A stretch of DNA of 21,071 bases from an uncultured Eubacteriales bacterium (GTDB lineage Bacteria > Bacillota > Clostridia > Oscillospirales > Acutalibacteraceae): assembly GCA_910577755.1 (NCBI GenBank), contig CAJTNL010000023.1, positions 1 to 21,071 on the forward strand, given 5' to 3'. Below, in pieces: positions 1 to 7,179 of this stretch. Position 1 is the stretch's first letter. Each line of letters starts with the position of its first letter. The notes beneath the pieces were generated by a model, which worked only from the letters and a program-made list of their open reading frames with translations, ran no database searches and had not been told where the DNA came from. A program made the translations under genes and the position numbers.

Positions 1-930
1 ATTTATACGTCGGCAAGAAAATACATTGGGAATCTAAAGGAACATCCCGAATTACAAATATTGATACACGCTGTTATTCGACAAACACAGGGCGAGTTAA
101 AAAACTTAACGCGCTCGTTAGGTTTTAGCCAGAAGATAAACGGCAAGAGCAGCTGGACAAATCTGGCGGCGGCGTATCAGCAGGCTTTGGATTTGGCGCA
201 GCTATCCGTATCTACCGGCACATTAGATTACAATACCGCCGTTCGTATGGCTGTAAAGCGGCTGGCAGACAGCGGTATTCGTTTTGTAAATTATGAGAGC
301 GGTTGGGTGAATCATTTAGACGTAGCGGCAAGACGTGCTGTTACAACAGGTGTGCACCAGATGTCCAGACAAATGACCGACCGATTAGCGGACGAAATGG
401 GCTGTGAATTTTTTGAGGTTACCGCCCACGCAGGCGCAAGACCGTCCCATAGAGAGTGGCAGGGTCAAGTTTACCATAGAAGCGGTGCTAAAGATGGTTA
501 TGCGGATTTTGAATCCTCAACAGGACTAGGTGCGGTGGACGGATTATGCGGAGCAAATTGCAGACATTCGTATGCTCCGTTTTTCCCCGGTATTTCAGTG
601 CGTGCTTACAGTGCAGAGGCATTGCGGAATATTGATCCGCCTGACTTTACCTATAACGGAAAAATCTATACCGCCTATGAAGCAACACAAAAACAAAGAG
701 AGATGGAAACAGCTATTCGTAAAACCAAACGAAATCTCATTTGTTTTGATGCGGCGGGACTGAAAGATGATTACACTGCGGCGGCAATTCAATTGAATCA
801 GCAGCGGGAGAAATATGCGAGATTCAGCAAAGCTGCAGGACTTGCACAGCAAAAAGAGAGACAACAAATTTACGGTTTCAGCCACAGTCAGGCAAGCAAA
901 GCTGTGTGGGCGAATAGAAAGTCAATATGA
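1..930 (+). CDS. Phage minor capsid protein, Phage_min_cap2 family (5' end outside window)
   Basis: The frame is open to the left edge, so the true start is upstream and the 309 visible residues are the C-terminal part. The region after residue 120 carries the signature of phage minor capsid proteins of the min_cap2 type: a FFEVTAHAGARPSHREWQG stretch, then a DGLCGANCRHSYAPFFPG motif with C183, C187 and H189 (numbered from base 1). Known role of the family: a minor head protein encoded between portal and scaffold, at the inside or portal vertex of the capsid. The order minor capsid, scaffold, major capsid seen here fits. The gene ends in TGA at 928-930, followed by an 84-base spacer that may be structured. 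The portal and terminase genes should lie just left of the window. The family call is firm; the exact role in the particle is inferred. Confidence 0.88.
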   Translation: MYTSARKYIGNLKEHPELQILIHAVIRQTQGELKNLTRSLGFSQKINGKSSWTNLAAAYQQALDLAQLSVSTGTLDYNTAVRMAVKRLADSGIRFVNYESGWVNHLDVAARRAVTTGVHQMSRQMTDRLADEMGCEFFEVTAHAGARPSHREWQGQVYHRSGAKDGYADFESSTGLGAVDGLCGANCRHSYAPFFPGISVRAYSAEALRNIDPPDFTYNGKIYTAYEATQKQREMETAIRKTKRNLICFDAAGLKDDYTAAAIQLNQQREKYARFSKAAGLAQQKERQQIYGFSHSQASKAVWANRKSI

Positions 931-934
931 CATA

Positions 935-1000
935 TGCCCTAAGTATGGCGTTAAAAGGCTTTATGATACCCAGAGGGGTAAATAACGGGCAGAAGCCATA
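935..1000 (+). promoter_or_regulatory. Possible pseudoknotted RNA leader of the scaffold gene
   Basis: The spacer before the scaffold gene holds several complementary pieces. TGCCC (935-939) can pair with GGGCA (987-991). TATGGC (944-949) can pair with GCCATA (995-1000), or GGCTT (957-961) with AAGCC (993-997). TACCC (967-971) and GGGTA (976-980) form a hairpin with a four-base loop. The first and second pairings cross, which gives an H-type pseudoknot. Its last strand touches the ribosome binding site AAGGAG at 1001-1006. Pairings are read by eye and no energy was computed. Confidence 0.35.
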
Positions 1001-1014
1001 AAGGAGAATAAAAA

Positions 1015-1545
1015 ATGTCAGAAACAGTAGAAAATTTATCTGTGGATCAAGAGGAGACGCAGGGAAAAGAGCAAAAAACTTTTAGTGCGGAATATGTTCG
1101 CGCATTGCGCAGTGAATCAAGGACGCACAGGCTTGCAGCAAAAACCAACGAGCAGGCATTACGCAAACTGTTAGGGATTATGGATACAGAAGAACTAGGC
1201 AATGTCAATAGCAGAATTGCGGCTTTTGAACAAACACAGCAACAGAGAGAAACAGATTTATTAGCAAAGGCAAATAAAAGATTGATCGGTGCAGAAATCA
1301 AAGCCTTAGCCGGTTATGATACCGCTTTACTTGCCGAACTCATTGACTGCTCACAAATTACAGTCGATGATAACGGCAGTATAACAGGCTTAGACGAGGC
1401 GGTGCAAAAGGTTGCGGAAAGATTCCCAGCCGTTAAGAAACCGTCTGCCGAGCCATTTTCTCTTGGAGCGTCATTAGAAAATATGTCTGTTTCAAAATCA
1501 GTTAATCAACAAATGAACGAGGCTATCAGAGCCTCCATACGATAA
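1015..1545 (+). CDS. Phage scaffold protein
   Basis: 176 residues, highly charged and helix-rich: an acidic N-terminus (residues 1-22), then a long Ala/Glu/Gln/Arg-rich segment (about 23-100) suited to coiled coil. A smaller region follows (about 100-145, with DNGSITGLDEAV) and then a basic C-terminus ending in MNEAIRASIR. This composition and the place directly before the major capsid gene match phage scaffold proteins of the DUF4355/GP20 type, which direct procapsid assembly and leave before DNA packaging. AAGGAG at 1001-1006 lies 8 bases before the ATG. The separate scaffold fits the major capsid gene downstream, which lacks a long N-terminal delta domain. The role is inferred from composition and position. 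Confidence 0.82.
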   Translation: MSETVENLSVDQEETQGKEQKTFSAEYVRALRSESRTHRLAAKTNEQALRKLLGIMDTEELGNVNSRIAAFEQTQQQRETDLLAKANKRLIGAEIKALAGYDTALLAELIDCSQITVDDNGSITGLDEAVQKVAERFPAVKKPSAEPFSLGASLENMSVSKSVNQQMNEAIRASIR

Positions 1546-1557
1546 GGGGGAAACATA

Positions 1558-2523
1558 ATGGCAGGTAACGTAAATGTAATTACCAGAACAGACGCAGAAG
1601 CCTTGATACCCGAAAGCGTATCGAGTGAAATTATTCAAGGAGTAACAGAGGAATCCGTTGTATTGAGCATGTTTCGCAAACTGCCGAATATGACGACCAA
1701 AACGCACAGTATGCCGGTGCTTGATATGCTGCCGGTTGCTTATTTTGTAAACGGTGATACAGGTACAAAACAAACCACAAAAATGGCGTGGGATAAAAAA
1801 AGAATCGTTGCGGAAGAAATTGCGGTCATTGTACCAATCCCTGAAGCGGTATTAGACGATTCCAATTATGACATTTGGGGAGAAGTCAGACCTAGAATTA
1901 TAGAAGCTTTTGGCAAAAAGATTGACGGCGCAGTGTTGTTTGACGTAGATAAACCGGCACAATGGAGAGATGGAATTGTAACTACGGCAATCAATGCGGG
2001 CGCAGTCATTACGGAAACCGCTGATTTATACAATGATATTATGGGAGAAAACGGTGTAATTGCGAAGATTGAGGAATCAGGGTACTTTCCAACAGGAGCG
2101 ATTTCCGCAATTAAAATGCGTTCTAAACTTAGAGGGCTAAAAGATACTATGGGCAGACCGTTGTATAACAGCGATATGCAGGGAGCGACAAAATACGGGA
2201 TTGACGGGAATCCTTTGCATTTTCCGCGTAATGGTGCTTTTGATGAAACAAAAGCAAACATGATTTTTGGAGATTTTTCACAGGCAGTATACGCAATCAG
2301 GCAGGATATTACGTTTAAAATTTTCGATCAGGGCGTTATTCAAGACCCCTCAACAGGTGAAATTGTGTATAACTTAATGCAAAATGATATGGTTGCGCTC
2401 CGTGCGGTGATGCGTCTTGGCTGGGAGATTCCGAATCCAATCAATTCCATACAGAAAGATAAAACAAAACGCTGTCCGTTTGCGATTTATACGGTAGGGA
2501 CAAGCGCAAGGAGTAAAGCCTGA
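1558..2523 (+). CDS. Major capsid protein, HK97-like fold
   Basis: 321 residues. The sequence reads as a typical Firmicute-phage major capsid protein. It has an N-terminal arm (LIPESVSSEIIQGVTEESVV), an E-loop-like part near residues 55-80 (PVLDMLPVAYFVNGDTGTKQ), a P-domain helix region (IIEAFGKKIDGAVLFD), and a C-terminal A-domain part that includes a strand motif near ALRAVMRLGWEIPNP. It is the main shell protein and assembles with the scaffold product. AAGGGGGAA precedes the ATG. Its TGA stop (2521-2523) shares a base with the next ATG, so the next gene is translationally coupled. No protease gene sits next to it, as expected when a separate scaffold is used. Confidence 0.9.
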   Translation: MAGNVNVITRTDAEALIPESVSSEIIQGVTEESVVLSMFRKLPNMTTKTHSMPVLDMLPVAYFVNGDTGTKQTTKMAWDKKRIVAEEIAVIVPIPEAVLDDSNYDIWGEVRPRIIEAFGKKIDGAVLFDVDKPAQWRDGIVTTAINAGAVITETADLYNDIMGENGVIAKIEESGYFPTGAISAIKMRSKLRGLKDTMGRPLYNSDMQGATKYGIDGNPLHFPRNGAFDETKANMIFGDFSQAVYAIRQDITFKIFDQGVIQDPSTGEIVYNLMQNDMVALRAVMRLGWEIPNPINSIQKDKTKRCPFAIYTVGTSARSKA

Positions 2524-2897
2524 TGGCATACGTTGACTATGAATATTATCTCAATACATGGCAGGGAGAGTTAGAGGTTACAGGATTTGAGCAATTAGCT
2601 CAGCGAGCTTCAGACTATATTGATTCCATTACATTTAATCGGCTAAAGGAAGAGCCGTTGCTTATCACAGACGAGGTAAAAAAAGCGACATGTAGCGTGA
2701 TGGAAGAAATGCACCGGCAAAATGAAGTAAGGAACAAAGGCGTAGTCAAAAGCTTTTCTAACGATGGGTATAGTGAAACATTGTCCTATGGCTCTGATCT
2801 CCGTTCCAATGCACGCAAGCTAAGGGAAGCGGCTTCTCTGTATCTTGCGCATACCGGATTATTATATAGGGGGATTCGTTATGCAGGGAGCAGATAA
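2523..2897 (+). CDS. Head-tail connector protein (gp6/adaptor-like)
   Basis: 124 residues, mainly helical, starting MAYVDYEYYLNTWQGE. It has the pattern of small phage adaptor proteins that follow the major capsid gene: an N-terminal helix with F/Y residues, a middle ASDYIDSITFNRL segment, and a C-terminal LREAASLYLAHTGLLYRG helix. Such proteins form a ring under the portal and join head to tail. The start overlaps the capsid stop (TGATG), with AGGAG inside the end of the capsid gene. Its 3' end overlaps the next gene by 17 bases. The family is assigned from order and general sequence look, so the function is moderately supported. Confidence 0.75.
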   Translation: MAYVDYEYYLNTWQGELEVTGFEQLAQRASDYIDSITFNRLKEEPLLITDEVKKATCSVMEEMHRQNEVRNKGVVKSFSNDGYSETLSYGSDLRSNARKLREAASLYLAHTGLLYRGIRYAGSR

Positions 2898-3228
2898 AAC
2901 GATCACATGCTATATAGAACAGCCAGACGAAAGTTACGCCAGATATATCATAAAAGGCGTATCATGGCGGGAGGAAACGGCTGTTAATACAACGGATAAA
3001 GGGCTGTCGTTAGATAACTTTGTATCGGTGAGAATACCAATTGAAAACGTACCCAAAGAGTTTGAACCAAAAAAAGAATCGCTCATAATCTTAGGCGAGT
3101 GTTTAGAGGAAGTCGGGGTAGAAACAAAGATTGCCGCCTTGAAACGGGAATATAACGGCGTGACTATAAAGGCGATTCACCATAATTTAGACGGACAATG
3201 CCCGCATTGGAAGCTGGAGGGGGTATAA
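2881..3228 (+). CDS. Small phage head/neck protein, function unassigned
   Basis: 115 residues beginning MQGADKTITCYIEQ and ending CPHWKLEGV. I chose the ATG at 2881 because AGGGGG lies 7 bases before it. An earlier TTG at 2845 in the same frame has no such site and would deepen the overlap with the connector gene. The protein is predicted to be mostly beta strand, with a YIIKGVSWREE strand near residue 25 and IHHNLDGQCPHWKLEG at the end. The position between connector and minor capsid genes is where head-completion (stopper) proteins lie, and similar proteins in Firmicute prophages are usually left as DUFs. It ends directly at the next ATG (TAA then ATG). Confidence 0.7.
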   Translation: MQGADKTITCYIEQPDESYARYIIKGVSWREETAVNTTDKGLSLDNFVSVRIPIENVPKEFEPKKESLIILGECLEEVGVETKIAALKREYNGVTIKAIHHNLDGQCPHWKLEGV

Positions 3229-3582
3229 ATGGCGTATATCAAAATTAAATTGGATGCATCCGATAAAATACTGCTCAAACGCAGTTTGAATCGAAATGGA
3301 AAGGCGCAGCAGTTCTTTACCGGTGAGGTCAAGCGGCTTTCAGACCCGTACGTGCCGTTTCAAAACGGACTTTTAAAAAATACCGCCAGAGTATTCCCGA
3401 ACCGTATTGAATACATACAGCCTTACGCCAAATCCAATTACTACGGCAATAAAGGGAAAGGCACGCAGGGCACAGAGAACGGCGGTTTACGGGGCAAGTA
3501 TTGGGATAAGCGTATGATGGCGGACAGAGGAAAAGAAGTTGTCCGCAGCGTAGCTAAATTTGCAGGAGGAAAAGTCAAATGA
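3229..3582 (+). CDS. Minor capsid / neck protein, Minor_capsid_2-like
   Basis: 117 residues, basic. The sequence has a DASDKILLKRSLNRNG opening, a central DPYVPFQNGLLKNTARVFPN motif and an aromatic/Gly patch (IQPYAKSNYYGNKG), then KYWDKRMMADRGKEVV. The YVPFQNGLL...PYA pattern is characteristic of small phage minor capsid or gp10-type neck proteins encoded between the connector and tail-terminator genes. GGAGGGGG precedes the ATG. The stop overlaps the next start as ATGA, so the two are likely made together. The exact particle position is inferred from gene order. Confidence 0.78.
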   Translation: MAYIKIKLDASDKILLKRSLNRNGKAQQFFTGEVKRLSDPYVPFQNGLLKNTARVFPNRIEYIQPYAKSNYYGNKGKGTQGTENGGLRGKYWDKRMMADRGKEVVRSVAKFAGGKVK

Positions 3583-4013
3583 GTTTGATTCAAGCAGTAT
3601 ATGATTTTATAAAAGGCTGTCCCTTATTGGACGAGGACGGTAAAGTACGCGTCAATTTTTTAGGGGAAGAACCTGTTGAGTATGTTATAGAAGAAGTACC
3701 GGCAGAACCGATTGTGAAAAGGTTTATAGGCGGTTCATCCATCAGACAGATGCTTTTTATCTTTGGAAGCCGAGAGGACTATGATAAAAACGCTGTTCAA
3801 AATATGATATCCAGCAGTTTTTATGAACGGTTATCGGAATGGCTTGAGGAACAAACACAAAACGGGAATTTGCCGGTATTGCCGGAGGGAATGGAAAGTC
3901 AAACGATAGAAGCGGTCACAACGGCGTATGCGCTTGAAGCTGATGAGTTGGGGAAAACAGCCAGATATCAAATACAATGTAAATTAACTTATTATAAGGA
4001 GGCAATCACATGA
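3579..4013 (+). CDS. Tail terminator-type protein (Minor_capsid_3-like)
   Basis: 144 residues. The layout fits phage tail-terminator proteins, which cap the tail tube and fix its length: a helical start (LIQAVYDFIKGCPLL), the strand-rich centre (EYVIEEVPAEPIVKRFIGG, RQMLFIFGSREDY), a helix (FYERLSEWLEEQTQNG) and a C-terminal strand set ending YQIQCKLTYYKE. It lies exactly between the neck gene and the major tail gene, where this protein is expected. Homologues are sometimes named chloramphenicol resistance protein in databases, which has no support in the sequence. The start overlaps the previous stop (ATGA) after GGAGG; the stop overlaps the next start (ATGA). Confidence 0.78.
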   Translation: MSLIQAVYDFIKGCPLLDEDGKVRVNFLGEEPVEYVIEEVPAEPIVKRFIGGSSIRQMLFIFGSREDYDKNAVQNMISSSFYERLSEWLEEQTQNGNLPVLPEGMESQTIEAVTTAYALEADELGKTARYQIQCKLTYYKEAIT

Positions 4014-4537
4014 GTGAAACAATAAAACGAAATGAAACCGTACAGAGATATCAAGTTGCAGATTATCTCAATATCGGTACGAATACAGAAAACTACGAGT
4101 TTATGGGTATGGGATTTAATACATTGGACGAGAACCCATCGGCGCAGCAGGATTCGAAAACCTATATCTGCGATAAGTCTGCAACAACGACTATCAAGGG
4201 GTATCAAACACAATTCCCGTTTGATACCGATTTAATAAAATCGCAAAAAGCGATTATGTACTTATACGATATAGGCAGAAATCAAAAGACAGGAGCAGAT
4301 GCAGAAACTGATTATGTGCGTGTAGAATTATTCGAGCCTATTTCTGGTAAGGATAATACCTTTAAAGCGCGTAAATTCCGAGTTGCCGCAGAAATTTCCT
4401 CGTTTGCCGGAGCAGGCGGTGAAACGATAAAAGTAACCGGGAATTTAAATAACGTAGGTTCTTTTATAGACGGTGAATTTAATACGGTAACCAGAACATT
4501 CACTCCGACAGGCAATGAAACAGGAGGTACAGTATGA
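4010..4537 (+). CDS. Major tail (tube) protein
   Basis: 175 residues, soluble and strand-rich. It starts MSETIKRNETVQRYQVADYL and includes FMGMGFNTLDENPSAQQDS, typical of Firmicute siphovirus tube proteins that open by naming a base residue set and then a beta-sandwich. A long EISSFAGAGGETIKVTGNLNNVG segment and an ending with FTPTGNETGG follow. Many copies stack to form the tail tube around the tape measure. GGAGG at 3998-4002 precedes the ATG, and the start and stop overlap both neighbours (ATGA). Position after the terminator and before the assembly chaperones supports the call. Confidence 0.82.
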   Translation: MSETIKRNETVQRYQVADYLNIGTNTENYEFMGMGFNTLDENPSAQQDSKTYICDKSATTTIKGYQTQFPFDTDLIKSQKAIMYLYDIGRNQKTGADAETDYVRVELFEPISGKDNTFKARKFRVAAEISSFAGAGGETIKVTGNLNNVGSFIDGEFNTVTRTFTPTGNETGGTV

Positions 4538-4878
4538 TTATTAACGGCGTTGAATTAGAATGCGACGTGCTGGATGTTGCGACATTGAAAGTAATTAAAC
4601 AGGAAAGCGAACGGGTAGCAAATATTCAAAATGAAGTTGCTTTGATTCAAGATGAAATTGGGCAAATAGAAGCAGTCTGTAACGCTGTTTTTGATTTTTT
4701 TAATCATATTTTTGGAGATGGAACAGCAAAGAAAATCTTTGGTGATAAAATAAGTCTAACTCTCTGTATGGGTGCTTTTGAATCCTTTATGCAGCAGAAA
4801 GCAGAGCAGGAGGAATCCTTTATCAAAAGGGCTGAAAAGTACAAGAAAAACCTTGCACAACGCCGTAGTAAGCAATGA
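4534..4878 (+). CDS. Tail assembly chaperone-like protein (gpG-type position)
   Basis: 114 residues: an N-terminal strand pair (MIINGVELECDVLDVATL), then helices and a Lys/Arg/Gln-rich C-terminus (AEQEESFIKRAEKYKKNLAQ). In siphoviruses the gene after the major tail protein encodes the assembly chaperone that coats the tape measure while the tube is built, and this protein fits that slot. In many phages a longer form is made by ribosomal frameshift. Here the following gene has its own ATG in an ATGA overlap, so a frameshift is not needed and I saw no convincing slippery site. The domain is assigned by position more than by motif. Confidence 0.7.
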   Translation: MIINGVELECDVLDVATLKVIKQESERVANIQNEVALIQDEIGQIEAVCNAVFDFFNHIFGDGTAKKIFGDKISLTLCMGAFESFMQQKAEQEESFIKRAEKYKKNLAQRRSKQ

Positions 4879-5477
4879 ACATCCTACTAGATCAATTGCC
4901 GACAGCCGTCGAGGTAGGCGGCAAGATGTACGATATACCTACAGATTTCCGTACAGCCATTAGGCTGGAAATGCTCATGACAGATATTCAATTAGAGGAT
5001 ACGGAAAAACTGCTGCAAATATTGTTACTGTTTTTTCCTGATATAGCATTGCTCTCTGATAAGGTGGAACAAGCGATGATTGCCATTATGGACTTTTACC
5101 GATGCGGGAAAGAAACCGCCGCACAGAAGAACATAGGCGTTAACAAGCGCACACAAATCTATTCTTTTGAGCATGACGCACCTTATATTTATGCTGCCTT
5201 TTTAGAGCAGTATGGTGTGGATTTAACCCAGGAACCAAGCCTGCACTGGTGGCGATTCAAAGCCATGTTTGATTCTCTCAGTGAAAAGACGCAGTTTGTA
5301 AAGATTATGGGGTATCGATCTATGGTAATTACCAATGATATGTCTCCGCAGCAAAAAGAATTTTACAGGCGTATGCAAAAACTGTATGCAATTCCTGTTT
5401 CTAAAACAGAACAGGAGAAAATCAACGAATTAGAACAGGTTCTCCTAAACGGTGGCGATATTAGTAAATTATTGTAA
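4875..5477 (+). CDS. Bacteriophage Gp15 family tail-assembly protein
   Basis: 200 residues. The start MNILLDQLPTAVEVGGKMYD followed by IPTDFRTAIRLEMLM is a clear Gp15-family opening. The middle has FLEQYGVDLTQEPSLHWWRFKAMFDSLS, the family's helical block with the conserved HWW. It is encoded directly before the tape measure gene in most relatives and is taken to be the second tail-assembly chaperone. Here the tape measure begins 3.9 kb later, because an accessory island starts right after the stop at 5475-5477. The promoter of the first island gene overlaps the last bases of this gene's downstream sequence. Confidence 0.88.
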   Translation: MNILLDQLPTAVEVGGKMYDIPTDFRTAIRLEMLMTDIQLEDTEKLLQILLLFFPDIALLSDKVEQAMIAIMDFYRCGKETAAQKNIGVNKRTQIYSFEHDAPYIYAAFLEQYGVDLTQEPSLHWWRFKAMFDSLSEKTQFVKIMGYRSMVITNDMSPQQKEFYRRMQKLYAIPVSKTEQEKINELEQVLLNGGDISKLL

Positions 5478-5484
5478 TATGCTG

Positions 5485-5513
5485 TTGTTTGTTCTTCCTA
5501 AATGTGCTATAAT
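5485..5513 (+). promoter_or_regulatory. Sigma-A type promoter of the lipoprotein gene
   Basis: TTGTTT (5485-5490), a 17-base spacer and TATAAT (5508-5513), preceded by TG at 5505-5506 as in an extended -10 (TGCTATAAT). It lies 8 bases after the stop of the Gp15 gene and about 30 bases before the lipoprotein start. It gives the island its own transcription, independent of the late operon. Confidence 0.85.
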
Positions 5514-5544
5514 ATGCCATATTTTAGCATTAGGAGGAAAAGCT

Positions 5545-6507
5545 ATGAAGAGAGTAATTAGTTTAGCATTGGTAGCATTGATGTGTGCTGTGGTATTTGT
5601 GGGGTGTGGGGGTAGTCAAAGTGTATCATCACAAAATAGTGTTATCAGTAAGTATTTGCCACACAATGAACAGCTTACATGGGACAGTGCGAAATCAAGT
5701 GTTCTAAACGCATACGAGACAGATATATCCATTGGTTTAATAATATGGGATAGACCTGATTATGATTTTGATAGTAGTGATAAAATAAGGAAGATTACAT
5801 ACAAAAAACGTAACATAACATCAAATTACTATCATTTTATAGTAAAAGAATTAAATAAGCTGTATGGGGAAAATGAAGAAACAGAGAATACAGCTACGTG
5901 GAAAGTTAAATTACCAACTGGTGAAGATTGCTTGATTTCTTTATCCAATAATACGGACGAGAAGAAAGAGGTAGTGTTGTCTTATGACATTCAAAGAAAG
6001 ACTAACACACAAACCAGTTCTACAATGTCATCAAACGAAACATCAGAAGAAAAATTACCAACAATCCCTAATAGCGGTGGTGTCTGGTTAGCTAAACCAA
6101 AGGAATTGGCAGAAGAATGGGAAAAACGTCTTCCAAATGGTTACCGTATTAAAATACCAGATCAAAGTCCAGACGATTCATCAAAATATATATCGATTAT
6201 AGATAGTGAAACAGCCATTGTATTTGGCGTGGATTCTAGTAAATGCGTGAATAATGTATATATTCAATATAAAAAAGAAAACGGAATATTAACTGAAAAT
6301 GATAAAAACAGAGTGGAAGAATATGTATCAGCTCTCATGCAAACGGTTAACCCTGAATCTACATCAAACAGGCTTAGCGAAATAAAAGAGGATATGCTTA
6401 TGACAGATGATAACACATTTGGTACGATAATTAGGGATAATATAATGTTTAGATTTAAGCAACAAAGTGATAACTGGATTGCGTGGATATTAGAACTGGT
6501 CGACTAA
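5545..6507 (+). CDS. Phage-borne lipoprotein of unknown function
   Basis: 320 residues. I chose the ATG at 5545 since AGGAGG at 5532-5537 precedes it; the longer frame upstream starts inside the promoter. Residues 1-21 form a lipoprotein signal: MKR, a hydrophobic stretch, then VFVGC with C21 as the lipidated residue, so the protein should sit on the outer face of the cytoplasmic membrane. Two domains follow, split by a Ser/Thr-rich linker near 160-185. The first has a WDRPDYDFDSSDKI region; the second starts VWLAKPKELAEEWEKRLPNG and ends WIAWILELVD. I do not recognise the family. Its own promoter and terminator inside the late operon fit a moron expressed in the lysogen. Exclusion of other phages is a guess, as other temperate phages encode surface lipoproteins that do this. 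Confidence 0.82.
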   Translation: MKRVISLALVALMCAVVFVGCGGSQSVSSQNSVISKYLPHNEQLTWDSAKSSVLNAYETDISIGLIIWDRPDYDFDSSDKIRKITYKKRNITSNYYHFIVKELNKLYGENEETENTATWKVKLPTGEDCLISLSNNTDEKKEVVLSYDIQRKTNTQTSSTMSSNETSEEKLPTIPNSGGVWLAKPKELAEEWEKRLPNGYRIKIPDQSPDDSSKYISIIDSETAIVFGVDSSKCVNNVYIQYKKENGILTENDKNRVEEYVSALMQTVNPESTSNRLSEIKEDMLMTDDNTFGTIIRDNIMFRFKQQSDNWIAWILELVD

Positions 6508-6520
6508 AGTAATTAAAATT

Positions 6521-6549
6521 ATCACACTCTAAATAGGGTGTGATTTTTT
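6521..6549 (+). terminator. Intrinsic terminator after the lipoprotein gene
   Basis: Arms ATCACACTC (6521-6529) and GGGTGTGAT (6536-6544) form a 9-bp stem with one G-U pair and a 6-base loop, followed by TTTTTT (6544-6549). It starts 13 bases after the stop codon. Confidence 0.88.
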
Positions 6550-6575
6550 ATTGGAAAATTTTATAAAACCTCTTG
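6544..6575 (+). repeat. Direct repeat copy A (terminator-promoter junction)
   Basis: A 32-base segment that begins in the T-run of the lipoprotein terminator and ends in the next -35 box. It matches 7174-7205 at 29 of 32 positions by direct comparison. The two copies are 630 bases apart and bracket the toxin-antitoxin pair. Confidence 0.8.
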
Positions 6576-6611
6576 TATTTTATGTATGTGTACGGTATAA
6601 TGTACATATAC
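6573..6611 (+). promoter_or_regulatory. Promoter and operator of the toxin-antitoxin operon
   Basis: TTGTAT (6573-6578), 17 bases, TATAAT (6596-6601). The -10 box lies between the arms of an inverted repeat: GTATGTGTAC (6584-6593) and GTACATATAC (6602-6611), complementary at 9 of 10 positions. The arms carry GTGTAC and TGTACA. The YefM-YoeB operator of E. coli also uses a TGTACA core, so binding here by the antitoxin, alone or with toxin, would block the polymerase. The site is seen; the binder is inferred. Confidence 0.78.
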
Positions 6612-6629
6612 TAAAATGAGGTGATAAAC

Positions 6630-6878
6630 ATGACCCACACAAATGCTACTAATTTAAGAAAAAATTTGTTTGAATATTTGAACTCGGCCATTGAATTTAA
6701 CGATGTGATTAACGTAAACACCAAAAAAGGTAATGCTATCATTATGAGCGAAGAAGAATACAACGGACTTATGGAAACATTGTATTTAAACTCTATTCCC
6801 GGTTTAAAAGAAAAAATTAAAGAAGGGATGTCAGAGCCTATTGAAGAAATGGTGGACGCTGACGACTTGGAGTGGTAA
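6630..6878 (+). CDS. Type II antitoxin, YefM/Phd family
   Basis: 82 residues. The ATG at 6630 is chosen over a GTG at 6621, because GAGGTG (6618-6623) is itself the ribosome binding site, 6 bases before the ATG. The N-terminal half (MTHTNATNLRKNLFEYLNSA, then NTKKGNAIIMSEEEYNGL) has the YefM pattern: residues that bind DNA as a dimer, and an IIMSEEEY strand-helix. The acidic C-terminal tail (EPIEEMVDADDLEW) is the part that wraps and blocks the toxin. It precedes the YoeB-type gene by 3 bases. It should repress its own promoter through the palindrome at 6584-6611 and be degraded by host proteases under stress. Confidence 0.9.
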   Translation: MTHTNATNLRKNLFEYLNSAIEFNDVINVNTKKGNAIIMSEEEYNGLMETLYLNSIPGLKEKIKEGMSEPIEEMVDADDLEW

Positions 6879-6881
6879 GCA

Positions 6882-7145
6882 ATGTATCGGGTAAAATTAA
6901 GTAAGCAGGCTGTAAAAGATAGGGAGAAACTAATTCAGGCTAACTTGTCTAAAAAGGCGAAAAAATTAATTGACATTTTAAAAGAGAATCCATTTGAGAA
7001 TCCTCCGCCATATGAAAAATTATCTGGCAACTTCAAAAATATGTATTCAAGAAGAATTAATATACAACATCGGTTAGTGTATGAAGTCCACGAAGATATA
7101 AAAACGGTTGTTATCCGCAGTCTATGGTCGCATTACGAATTTTAA
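6882..7145 (+). CDS. mRNA interferase toxin, YoeB/Txe family
   Basis: 87 residues, close to the usual YoeB length. The family core is present: PFENPPPYEKLSG with E45, then SRRINIQHRLVYEV with R64, and the C-terminal WSHYEF with H84 and Y85. These correspond to the catalytic Glu, Arg, His and Tyr of E. coli YoeB, which cuts mRNA in the ribosomal A site. All are intact, so the toxin should be active. It sits 3 bases after the antitoxin stop, the standard order. A strong terminator follows at 7149. In a prophage island this pair can keep the element in the host or act against other phages; neither is shown by the sequence. Confidence 0.92.
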   Translation: MYRVKLSKQAVKDREKLIQANLSKKAKKLIDILKENPFENPPPYEKLSGNFKNMYSRRINIQHRLVYEVHEDIKTVVIRSLWSHYEF

Positions 7146-7148
7146 TTG

Positions 7149-7179
7149 AACCAACTATCATTACGGTAGTTGGTTTTTT
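7149..7179 (+). terminator. Intrinsic terminator of the toxin-antitoxin operon
   Basis: AACCAACTA (7149-7157) pairs with TAGTTGGTT (7167-7175), 9 bp around a 9-base loop, with a T-run at 7174-7179. It starts 3 bases after the toxin stop. Confidence 0.88.

Noticed and set aside
3579..4013. Chloramphenicol resistance label seen for homologues of this gene.
   Set aside because: No acetyltransferase or efflux feature is present and its place in the head-tail cluster fits a tail terminator.
4534..5477. Programmed frameshift joining the two tail-assembly genes, as in lambda G/GT.
   Set aside because: The second gene has its own ATG in an ATGA overlap and a full Gp15 domain, and no clear slippery heptamer with a following structure was seen.
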